Positions 16,189 to 23,338 of a stretch of 27,228 nt of DNA are shown here, piece by piece. The position numbers were made by a program, and so were the translations under genes. The first letter of the stretch is position 1; every line of letters starts with the position of its first letter. The stretch comes from JAWLFI01 sp964627995 (GTDB lineage: Bacteria > Bacteroidota > Bacteroidia > Chitinophagales > Saprospiraceae). Where the stretch lies: NCBI GenBank assembly GCA_964627995.1, contig CAZVLN010000030.1, positions 1 to 27,228 of the forward strand. The letters are read 5' to 3'. Under the pieces are notes generated by a model. The model saw only the letters and a list, made by a program, of their open reading frames with translations, was not told where the DNA came from and ran no database searches.

Positions 16189-16976
16189 ATAGAGTATATC
16201 GTAATAAAGGTTATTGGGCCATAGTGATTGGAGGGTCTTCTGGCCTGGGCTGGGCGACGGTTAAGCAACTCGCTGCGCAGGGTATGCATATTGCCATGGT
16301 ACATCGGGATCGGAAGACACAACTAAAAAAGTGGCTTCCAGAATGGGAGGAATTACAATCTTGTGGCGTGAGAACGCTGCGGTGGAACACTAATGCGCTT
16401 AATGATGGAAACATTCAACAGATAGGGGAAGAGCTTCAAGCCCAAATGGGAGAAGGTGAACAGGTTCGAGTTATGGTACATGCGCTTAGCAGGGGAAACC
16501 TTAAAGAACTAGGCGGAAAAAACGCTTTGAGCACACAAGATTTGAGTTTAACTGTTGGTGCTATGGGGATTAATTATTATCGATGGGCAACTGTACTCAG
16601 AGACAGGATGCTCTTTCAGGATGGTAGTCGATGTTTGGGGTTTACGAGTGCAGGGAATCAGCGAGTTTGGAAACATTATGCGGCAGTAAGTGCAGCAAAA
16701 AATGTGTTAGAAAGCTTAATGCGATCAATGGCTATGGAATGGGGCCCGGAAGGTATTCGTAGTAATCTTATTCAAGCAGGCATCACAGACACGCCTTCGT
16801 TACGCGCTATTCCAGGACATGAAACTCTAATTGAGCAGAGCGCCAAAAGAAACCCGCTAGGCCGTCAAACGGAGCCGGAGGACGTCGCACGTGTGGTCGA
16901 CCTGCTTTGTCGTGGGGAAGCAGACTGGATAAACGGCGCAATTATTCCAGTGGATGGTGGAGAGACTTTAATATAG
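16179..16976 (+). CDS. FabL-like enoyl reductase of the SDR superfamily
   Basis: A 265-residue short-chain dehydrogenase. The cofactor motif GX3GXG is at G18-GSS-G22-L-G24 (VIGGSSGLGWA). The active site reads Y167-AAVSAA-K174, i.e. YX6K rather than the YXXXK of ketoreductases. YX6K is the signature of enoyl-ACP reductases, and with a GX3GXG cofactor site it fits FabL better than FabI. EWGPEGIRSNLIQAGITDT and IPVDGGETLI close the domain. It overlaps the PKS stop by 10 bp and is 4 bp before the dehydratase. I infer it reduces the enoyl intermediate of the starter acyl chain. A ketoreductase role is less likely but not excluded. Confidence 0.75.
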   Translation: MEVDRVYRNKGYWAIVIGGSSGLGWATVKQLAAQGMHIAMVHRDRKTQLKKWLPEWEELQSCGVRTLRWNTNALNDGNIQQIGEELQAQMGEGEQVRVMVHALSRGNLKELGGKNALSTQDLSLTVGAMGINYYRWATVLRDRMLFQDGSRCLGFTSAGNQRVWKHYAAVSAAKNVLESLMRSMAMEWGPEGIRSNLIQAGITDTPSLRAIPGHETLIEQSAKRNPLGRQTEPEDVARVVDLLCRGEADWINGAIIPVDGGETLI

Positions 16977-16980
16977 TGAT

Positions 16981-17427
16981 ATGAAAAATAAGAAATGGGT
17001 GGATAGACTCCCTTACGGTCCTGGCTTTTTATTTGTTGACCAAATAGACGAAATCAATGAGGAATATGTGAGCGGGCAATATACTTTTAGGGAGGATGCT
17101 TATTTTTATCCGCATCACTTTCCTGGAAACCCAGTGACACCGGGAGTGATTCTGATTGAATGCATGGCACAAATCGGATTAGTCAGTTTGGGCTTATTTC
17201 TTTATGAACAAAAAGCCAACGATAAGGATGCGATGATACTTTTTACCGACTCGGATGTTAATTTCCGCAATATTGTTCCACGTGGAACATCGGTTATTGT
17301 GGAAGGAAAAAAAGTATATTATCGTATGGGCAAATTAAAGACCGAATGTACAATGTGGAATGCGGTTGGTGAGCGCGTCGCATCAGGGACGCTTGCAGGC
17401 ATGGTAAAACGAAATATAAATGGGTAG
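16981..17427 (+). CDS. FabZ/FabA-like hot-dog 3-hydroxyacyl dehydratase
   Basis: A 148-residue single hot-dog domain. The catalytic His46 lies in HHFPGNPVTPGVILIECMAQ and Glu60 follows 14 residues later, matching the His/Glu spacing of FabZ. The start LPYGPGFLFVDQI mirrors the FabZ 'LPHRyPFLLVD' region. It should dehydrate 3-hydroxyacyl-ACP to the 2-enoyl form. It is 4 bp after the enoyl reductase and overlaps the ketosynthase start by 8 bp. A perfect parS palindrome is embedded in its codons at 17274-17289 (encoding IVPRGT). As it is separate from housekeeping fatty-acid genes, it is probably dedicated to the cluster product. Confidence 0.88.
   Translation: MKNKKWVDRLPYGPGFLFVDQIDEINEEYVSGQYTFREDAYFYPHHFPGNPVTPGVILIECMAQIGLVSLGLFLYEQKANDKDAMILFTDSDVNFRNIVPRGTSVIVEGKKVYYRMGKLKTECTMWNAVGERVASGTLAGMVKRNING
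17274..17289. promoter_or_regulatory. parS: parS site 1 (ParB-binding), inside the dehydratase gene
   Basis: TGTTCCACGTGGAACA is a perfect 16-bp palindrome. It differs from the Bacillus parS TGTTTCACGTGAAACA only at one symmetric base pair and matches the general bacterial parS consensus. A second identical copy is at 19160-19175, 1.9 kb away. Clustering of identical copies is what is expected for chromosomal centromere sites near the replication origin. parS sites inside coding regions are known in other bacteria. Confidence 0.85.
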
Positions 17428-18712
17428 GGCAGGAACAGATCGAGTTGTGATAACAGGTTTGGGTATAGTGGCTCCCAACGCTGTAGGTTTAGAGTCTTAC
17501 AGGAAAAACCTACAGGTGGGCGTTACCGGCATTAAAGCTATACCAGAACTTGAAGAGCTGGGATTTCGCTGTACAGTTGGCGGGGAACCCGAAATGGAGA
17601 GTGATATGTTGGATACATATCTGAGTGCTTTGCAACAAAAGCGAATCGTAGCATCAGGTGTTCGATATGGGGTAGTCGCCGGTCTTATGGCTTGGACGGA
17701 TAGTGGTATGGAGGTCGACAAGGATAGTCCCCGGCTGCCGGATACAGGTGTAATTATGGGTGCCGGAATGAGTGGAGGGGATATCTATGGCGCTGGAGTA
17801 GTGAAAGTAAATGAGGGCAAAGTTAAACGTTTGGGAAGCATCACGTGTCCAAATTCTATGAGCAGTAGTTCAAGTGCCTTCTTAGGGGGTATTATAGGTG
17901 CAGGCAATCAGGTCACGACTAATGCCAGTGCATGTGCAAGTGGGACTGAAGCTCTGATTTTGGGGGCAGATCGTATACGGATGGGATATGCTGACCGAAT
18001 GCTTTGCGGAGCTTGTGATAGTGGAAGCAAATATGTGCGTGCCGGATTTGATGCCATGCGCGTGCTCAACGGCAAGTCTAATGGGCAGCCCGAAAAAGCG
18101 AGCCGACCACTTAGCGCTGACGCAGCAGGTTTTGTTCCGGGTGCCGGAGGTGGAGCATATGTGCTGGAACGTTTGTCAAGCGCCCGCGCTCGAGGGGCTC
18201 GTATTTACGCGGAAGTGCTGGGCGGAGCAGTCAACTCCGGAGGACAACGAGAGGGAGGTACTATGACGGCCCCCAACCCTCGAGCGATTGAATCTGTGAT
18301 TCAATCGGCACTCAAGCATGCCCAGGTTAAAGCATCAGATATTGAACTGATCAGCGGACACTTAACAGGTACCCGCTTTGATCCAGAAGAAATAAAAGCC
18401 TGGGCCCGGGCACTGGATAGAAGGGGCGAATCGTTTCCATATATTCAGGCATTAAAGTCCCTTACTGGCCATGCCTTGAGTGCCGCGGGCGCTTTGGAGG
18501 CTGTTGCGCTGAGCTTACAACTTTACTATGGCTTTCTTCACCCGAATGCAAACTGTGAGCCGATTCATCCTGAGATTCTAGAGGTAATTGATGAAGCAAG
18601 CATACCCCGGAAACACCGTAAAGTAGAAATGCGCACCGGTATAACGGCCAGTTTTGGTTTCGGTGATGTCAATGCCTGTGCAGTTTTAAGAGCCTTGAAC
18701 ACCAAACAATAA
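17420..18712 (+). CDS. FabF-like beta-ketoacyl-ACP synthase
   Basis: A 430-residue condensing enzyme of the KASII type. The active-site Cys172 lies in NASACASGTEALI, the first His314 in SGHLTGTRFDPEE and the second His351 in KSLTGHALSAAG (Lys346). The Cys-His-His triad is complete. The usual H-G-T-x-T motif reads H-L-T-G-T here, a Leu in place of Gly. It is the last biosynthetic gene of the cluster and overlaps the dehydratase by 8 bp. It should extend an acyl-ACP with malonyl-ACP, working with the neighbouring dehydratase and enoyl reductase. No dedicated ACP or clear ketoreductase is in the cluster, so those must come from elsewhere in the genome. Confidence 0.9.
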   Translation: MGRAGTDRVVITGLGIVAPNAVGLESYRKNLQVGVTGIKAIPELEELGFRCTVGGEPEMESDMLDTYLSALQQKRIVASGVRYGVVAGLMAWTDSGMEVDKDSPRLPDTGVIMGAGMSGGDIYGAGVVKVNEGKVKRLGSITCPNSMSSSSSAFLGGIIGAGNQVTTNASACASGTEALILGADRIRMGYADRMLCGACDSGSKYVRAGFDAMRVLNGKSNGQPEKASRPLSADAAGFVPGAGGGAYVLERLSSARARGARIYAEVLGGAVNSGGQREGGTMTAPNPRAIESVIQSALKHAQVKASDIELISGHLTGTRFDPEEIKAWARALDRRGESFPYIQALKSLTGHALSAAGALEAVALSLQLYYGFLHPNANCEPIHPEILEVIDEASIPRKHRKVEMRTGITASFGFGDVNACAVLRALNTKQ

Positions 18713-18723
18713 AACCTTTTTTC

Positions 18724-19158
18724 ATGTCGAAGTCTGCTATTGTGTCTTTTCATTATGAAACGGATTTTGCGTTAGCGAATGAAACCGAACAAGAAAAAAA
18801 AGTTCTATTTTTCTTAGACCAGGAAAAGAAGGAGGGAAGGGCTATCCAGTATGTGTTTATGTCGGACGAACAACTTTTTGAGTTAAATGTAAAGTATTTA
18901 AATCATGAAACCTATACCGATATTATTACATTCGACATGAGTGAAGAGGATGAAATTACCGGAGATATGTATATAAGTATCGACCGAGTTAAGGAAAATG
19001 CTGCCGATAGAAATATCCCCTGGGATGAAGAGTTAGATCGAGTCATGGTTCACGGGCTCTTGCATCTTGTAGGGTACTCAGACAAAACAAAGGAAGAACA
19101 ACTTATAATGCGTTCGAAAGAAGAGGAATATTTGAAACACTTTTCATCTATGGGTTGA
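18724..19158 (+). CDS. ybeY: Endoribonuclease YbeY (16S rRNA maturation)
   Basis: A 144-residue protein with the family pattern LNVKYLNHETYTDIITFDM, GDMYISIDRV and the metal site H110-GLL-H114-LVGYS-D120. The third zinc ligand, His in most bacteria (HGxLHLxGYDH), is Asp here. I recall the same change in other Bacteroidota YbeY proteins, so it is probably lineage-typical. YbeY trims the 16S rRNA 3' end and takes part in ribosome quality control. It starts only 11 bp after the ketosynthase stop, so it may be co-transcribed with the polyketide cluster. The stop is immediately followed by a parS site. Confidence 0.93.
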   Translation: MSKSAIVSFHYETDFALANETEQEKKVLFFLDQEKKEGRAIQYVFMSDEQLFELNVKYLNHETYTDIITFDMSEEDEITGDMYISIDRVKENAADRNIPWDEELDRVMVHGLLHLVGYSDKTKEEQLIMRSKEEEYLKHFSSMG

Positions 19159-19159
19159 A

Positions 19160-19175
19160 TGTTCCACGTGGAACA
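19160..19175. promoter_or_regulatory. parS: parS site 2 (ParB-binding), after ybeY
   Basis: A second exact copy of TGTTCCACGTGGAACA begins 1 bp after the ybeY stop codon, in non-coding sequence. It is identical to the site at 17274-17289. In many Bacteroidota mnmG follows ybeY; here mnmG is absent and only repeat-like sequence follows. parB is not in the window. Confidence 0.88.
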
Positions 19176-19218
19176 ATAGCGGACGAAAGAAAAGCCGGGC
19201 GACCCACTTTGCATGTTA

Positions 19219-19240
19219 TTTTGGCCCTCAATGGCCAAAA
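19219..19240. repeat. TTTTGG hairpin element
   Basis: TTTTGGCC (19219-19226) and GGCCAAAA (19233-19240) form a perfect 8-bp stem with a 6-nt loop. It resembles the stem at 25200-25223 (TACTTTTGG/CCAAAAGTA, also a 6-nt loop). The sequence 19176-19437 between ybeY and the peptidase gene otherwise holds no recognisable gene. Confidence 0.4.
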
Positions 19241-19437
19241 GTAGCTCCGCAGTGCTTCTTTACCCTTATACTAAGGAAGCCTTCTTCGAAAACTAAAATG
19301 CCCATCGTTTTGTTTATAAGACTATATATGCAACAATCGTTTTAATACATGCACCAAATATTGTATTATTGCAGCCCACTGGATTTGTTCATTCAGGGCA
19401 CTCTATTAATAAAGCAACACACCTACACCTTAAAGCT

Positions 19438-21738
19438 ATGAGATTACCTTTTTTATTGACCATGATATTGATTCTCTCCTTCGGGATAGATGGTCAAAAC
19501 CCCATCGAAGAAACGCACCCCTTTAAGCAAATTGACGATCTATTACCTACACCCAATGTGTACCGAGCCGCCTCAGGAGCGCCCGGACCCTCGTATTGGC
19601 AACAACAGGCCGATTATGAAATGGATATCGTGCTAGATGATGAAAATCAACGGATCTACGGGGAGCAAACGGTCACATATTACAACAACTCTCCACATCC
19701 ATTATCCTACCTCTGGTTGCAGTTAGATCAAAACCGCCGCGCCAAAGATTCCGATTCCTATAAAATCCAAACAAGCCGAGTGAACGAGGAAACGAGATTA
19801 GTTCGACTTATGAATATGGACCCCTGGTTCGATGGTGGGTTTAAACTGGACTATGTAAAGGACAATCAAGGTGCCGATCTGGACTATACGGTTAATAAAA
19901 CCATGATGCGCATCGATTTGGAAGAGCCGTTGCAGCCGGGCAAGAGTTATTCCTTTCAAGTCAAATGGTGGTACAATATAAATGATCGCATGAAGATCGG
20001 AGGACGATCGGGCTTGGAGTATTTCCCTGAAGACGACAACTATCTATATACCATAGCTCAGTTCTTTCCGCGCATGTGTGTTTATGACGACATTAATGGA
20101 TGGCAGCATAAGCAGTTTTTAGGACGAGGAGAATTCGCAGTCCCCTTTGGAAACTATGAGGTGAAAATTACAGCACCGGCCGATCACTTAGTCTCCGCTA
20201 CCGGAACGCTGGAAAATGCGAAATCGATTTTGCCTAAGGAGAAGGTAGACCTCTTAGAGAAAGCGAAAAGTGAATATACAACACCCATTATTATCTACTC
20301 CGAAGAAGAAGCCGAGAAAAGAGAGGAAACGAAAGTTAAGGATACAAAAACCTGGCACTTCTCAGCAGAGAACGTTCGTGATTTCGCTTTTGCCAGCTCA
20401 CGTAAGTTTATCTGGGACGCGATGGCTATCGATATAAATGACAAAACCGTCCTGGCCATGTCGATGTACCCGAAAGAGGGAAACCCGCTCTGGGAAAAAT
20501 ACTCCACCAAAGCGGTAGCTCATACATTAAAATGGTACTCCCACTATACAATTGACTATCCTTACCCCGTAGCTTGGTCTATAAATGCCGCGCGAATTGG
20601 TATGGAATATCCTATGATCTGTTTTAATTACGGTCGTCCGGCGGATGATGGCACTTATCCGCCGCGAACGAAGTATGGGATGATCGGTGTGATTATTCAT
20701 GAAGTAGGGCACAACTTCTTTCCCATGATCATCAACTCCGATGAGAGACAGTGGACCTGGATGGATGAGGGGCTGAATACCTTTGTGCAGTACCTCACCG
20801 AACAGCAATGGGAAAGAAACTATCCCAGCAGAAGAGGGCCGGCCCACAAAATTACCTACTACATGGGCGGTGATAAAGACAATATTTCTCCCATCATGAC
20901 GAACTCGGAAAGTATCTTTCAATTCGGAAACAATGCCTACGGCAAGCCGGCGACCGCTTTGAATATTCTTCGTGAAACCATAATGGGAAGAGAGCTTTTC
21001 GACCACGCCTTCAAGACCTACTCCGAACGATGGAAGTTCAAACATCCAAGCCCGGCAGACTTTTTTAGAACAATGGAAGATGCCAGCGCCGTAGATTTGG
21101 ATTGGTTCTGGCGTGGGTGGTTTTATACGAATCAACACGTAGATATAGCTATCGATGAAGTGGAAATATTCAAACTGGAAAAAGAGACCGCGGAAGAATA
21201 TGCGGAAGCACTAAAGCAAGAGGCCACTGTTCCCAATATCAGTATGTTGCGATATGAGTCACAAAAAGAGAAAATGTATGCTGAAATTGATACCTCACTA
21301 GTCGACTTTTACACTGGAAATAATGCTCCGCGATTTGATGCAGAAGATGAAGAAGCATATAATGCATTTCTAGATAACTTATCGGAAGAACAGCTAGACT
21401 TTTTAGAAGAGGAACACTATTACTACAACATTACTTTCGAAAACAAAGGTGGTTTAGTCATGCCTATAATTTTGCGCTTTGACTATGCCGATGGCACGGA
21501 AGAAATCCGCCGCATACCAGCAGAGATCTGGAAAATGGGTCGCGATAAAGTGACGAAAGCTTTTGAAACTAGTAAGCAAGTCGAGCAGATTGAGTTGGAC
21601 CCGTTTTACGAAACAGCTGATACGGAGCGCGATAATAATTACTTCCCCCCTCAAACCACACCTAGTCGGTTTGAGCTGTTCGAAAAACAGAGCCAAAGGG
21701 GCGAAAACCCTATGCAAAGAGCACGACGGTTAAATTAA
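19438..21738 (+). CDS. Secreted M1-family zinc metallopeptidase
   Basis: A 766-residue protein. The frame extends to a TTG at 19369, but the ATG at 19438 starts a clean signal peptide (MRLPFLLTMILILSFGIDG), so I chose it. The N-terminal beta domain includes YEMDIVLDDENQRIYGEQTV. The catalytic domain has GMEYPMICFN in place of the GAMEN exopeptidase motif and the zinc site H421-EVG-H425 with Glu444 after 18 residues (WMDEGLNTF). A conserved Tyr follows in FGNNAYGKPA. This is an M1 aminopeptidase-like enzyme that acts in the periplasm or outside, probably in peptide use. The acidic C-terminal part (about 590-766) is family-specific, and no T9SS sorting domain is evident. It is apparently monocistronic. 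Confidence 0.9.
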   Translation: MRLPFLLTMILILSFGIDGQNPIEETHPFKQIDDLLPTPNVYRAASGAPGPSYWQQQADYEMDIVLDDENQRIYGEQTVTYYNNSPHPLSYLWLQLDQNRRAKDSDSYKIQTSRVNEETRLVRLMNMDPWFDGGFKLDYVKDNQGADLDYTVNKTMMRIDLEEPLQPGKSYSFQVKWWYNINDRMKIGGRSGLEYFPEDDNYLYTIAQFFPRMCVYDDINGWQHKQFLGRGEFAVPFGNYEVKITAPADHLVSATGTLENAKSILPKEKVDLLEKAKSEYTTPIIIYSEEEAEKREETKVKDTKTWHFSAENVRDFAFASSRKFIWDAMAIDINDKTVLAMSMYPKEGNPLWEKYSTKAVAHTLKWYSHYTIDYPYPVAWSINAARIGMEYPMICFNYGRPADDGTYPPRTKYGMIGVIIHEVGHNFFPMIINSDERQWTWMDEGLNTFVQYLTEQQWERNYPSRRGPAHKITYYMGGDKDNISPIMTNSESIFQFGNNAYGKPATALNILRETIMGRELFDHAFKTYSERWKFKHPSPADFFRTMEDASAVDLDWFWRGWFYTNQHVDIAIDEVEIFKLEKETAEEYAEALKQEATVPNISMLRYESQKEKMYAEIDTSLVDFYTGNNAPRFDAEDEEAYNAFLDNLSEEQLDFLEEEHYYYNITFENKGGLVMPIILRFDYADGTEEIRRIPAEIWKMGRDKVTKAFETSKQVEQIELDPFYETADTERDNNYFPPQTTPSRFELFEKQSQRGENPMQRARRLN

Positions 21739-22464
21739 GAACGTAGCTGGAGCCAAGTCTTTATTTTCTCAAAGCACGATCTAATCAAGGTTGCCATCGA
21801 GCGATAGAGATTGGAAAAAATTTCTTATCCGCCGGAAAACGATGAGCGAAGATTGTTGAGCGCGCCTAAAATAGAAATAAGGATTACGTTGAATCCCTGC
21901 AGTTCAGAAACGGAGAAAAAAGTAAAAAAGCGTCACACAAGGTTGTTCAAGGGTATGTTTTGGGCTCATATTACGACGAGAAGCGATTGCCTCCCCTCTC
22001 GCTCAAAACCACATAACTTGTTGTTAAACAACCAGTTAAGAACAAAAAGAGAAACACTATGTGGCAAATGCTGACGCTATATATTCACGCACGATCTTAT
22101 ATAGGGGAATATTCTAAGCATTTTGCGCTAAAATCTAGCCCAAAAGCAAAAAAGTAAGCGCTCTTCAAAAGTCACATCCAAATGAAAGCTCAATGAAACC
22201 CTAAGGTAATCGGAAGTTGATAAAAAAATCAAAGCTTCCAAAATTACCTGCTGTTTCGTCGGACAAAGAAAAAAAGTTAAATGTTAAAAAATATTAAACA
22301 TTAAAATTTAATATTTGTGAAGAAATTACCTTTGACTCGGCCAAAAAATGCATAGCTAAGTATTTGGCGTCATTTGAATAGGGAAAACACCTCTTTTCTA
22401 ATGAAAGACTACATAGCCCTTGGGTAAATATACTCATCAAGCCATCTAACGAAAAAGCACAAAT
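21739..22464. other. 726-bp intergenic region without a recognised gene
   Basis: An 87-codon frame at 21811-22074 is low-complexity and resembles nothing known. Other marks are a hairpin GTTTTGGGC/GCTCAAAAC around 21957-22011, a perfect inverted repeat GTTGTT-A-AACAAC at 22020-22032, and a -7-like box TACCTTTG at 22327-22334 on the plus strand with no gene after it (the next gene is on the minus strand). A small RNA or a decayed gene is possible. Confidence 0.4.
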
Positions 22465-23127
22465 TTATTCACTTTTTTGGGTTCCATCCGGATGTCGAAA
22501 GTCAAACTTATACAGTTCGTCTAGATAACTCGTGTCCGACATGCTACAGTTCAAGTCTTTTAGTACGCCGGAATGCATATCATATACCCAACCGTGAATT
22601 GTGCAGGACTGATTCTGATCCCAGGCAGATTGGATAATAGCCGTTTCGGCGAGGTTGGTCACTTGTTCTTTTACGTTGAGTTCAATTAGCATGTTTAACC
22701 GCTCTTCAGGGTCGCGAACCTGATCGAGCGTTTCTTTATGTAAACGATATACATCGCGGATATTTAAAATCCAGCGATTCAGCATCCCGAGGTCGTCTTT
22801 TCCCATAGCGGCAGAAACTCCGCCACATCCATAGTGTCCGCAAACGACAATATGGGGCACTTTCAATTGATTCACGGCATAGGACAACACACTCATGAGA
22901 TTAAGGTCGGTGTGTACTACGAGATTGGCTATATTTCGGTGCACAAAAATCTCTCCGGGTGATGTGCCCGTGATTGTGGCAGATGGTACGCGACTATCGG
23001 CACATCCAATCCACAAGATTTCCGGTTTTTGACTTTTGGCCAATTTATCAAAATAGTGCGCATCTTCTTTCAAGCGTTGCTCTAGCCAGTCTTTATTTTT
23101 TTCAAAAATATCAGATGTAAAACTCAT
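22465..23127 (-). CDS. can: Beta-class carbonic anhydrase
   Basis: A 220-residue enzyme that interconverts CO2 and bicarbonate in the cytoplasm. Zinc ligands are Cys42 and the Asp44-Arg46 dyad in WIGCADSRVPSA, then His98 and Cys101 in VVCGHYGCGGV. FVHRNIANLVVHTDLN and WVYDMHSGVL are family hallmarks. Length and motifs fit the E. coli Can-type plant-like beta-CA. It is transcribed alone on the minus strand, against the general direction to its right and left, and shares a 211-bp divergent promoter region with the M28 peptidase gene. Confidence 0.95.
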   Translation of the reverse strand: MSFTSDIFEKNKDWLEQRLKEDAHYFDKLAKSQKPEILWIGCADSRVPSATITGTSPGEIFVHRNIANLVVHTDLNLMSVLSYAVNQLKVPHIVVCGHYGCGGVSAAMGKDDLGMLNRWILNIRDVYRLHKETLDQVRDPEERLNMLIELNVKEQVTNLAETAIIQSAWDQNQSCTIHGWVYDMHSGVLKDLNCSMSDTSYLDELYKFDFRHPDGTQKSE

Positions 23128-23150
23128 AGTCTTTTAGAGGTTTGTGATTG

Positions 23151-23158
23151 CAAATCTA
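23151..23158 (-). promoter_or_regulatory. -7 box for carbonic anhydrase
   Basis: On the minus strand this reads TAGATTTG, a perfect TAnnTTTG, 23 bp before the ATG at 23127. A TTTTTG run upstream (plus-strand 23172-23177 region) is closer than the normal -33 distance, so only the -7 element is well supported. Confidence 0.45.
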
Positions 23159-23338
23159 TAATACCTTTCGCAAAAAGAAAGTGATAAGGGTCACTAAAAC
23201 TAATCACTCACTGCTGTTTATAACTGTTTATTCGTTAACTTTACAGCATAGCAATTAAAAATTAGGACTAATACTACGCTAGTAAAAGGTTCTTTTAGAA
23301 TATAGTAGATTTTCTTCGAAAAATATAAAATTCTCGTC

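Noticed and set aside
16179..16976. Annotation of the SDR as a FabG-type ketoreductase
   Set aside because: The active site has YX6K spacing instead of YXXXK, which favours an enoyl reductase.
21811..22074. 87-codon frame in the gap after the M1 peptidase gene
   Set aside because: It has Lys/Arg/Ser-rich sequence with no known motif, no promoter and no neighbour relation.
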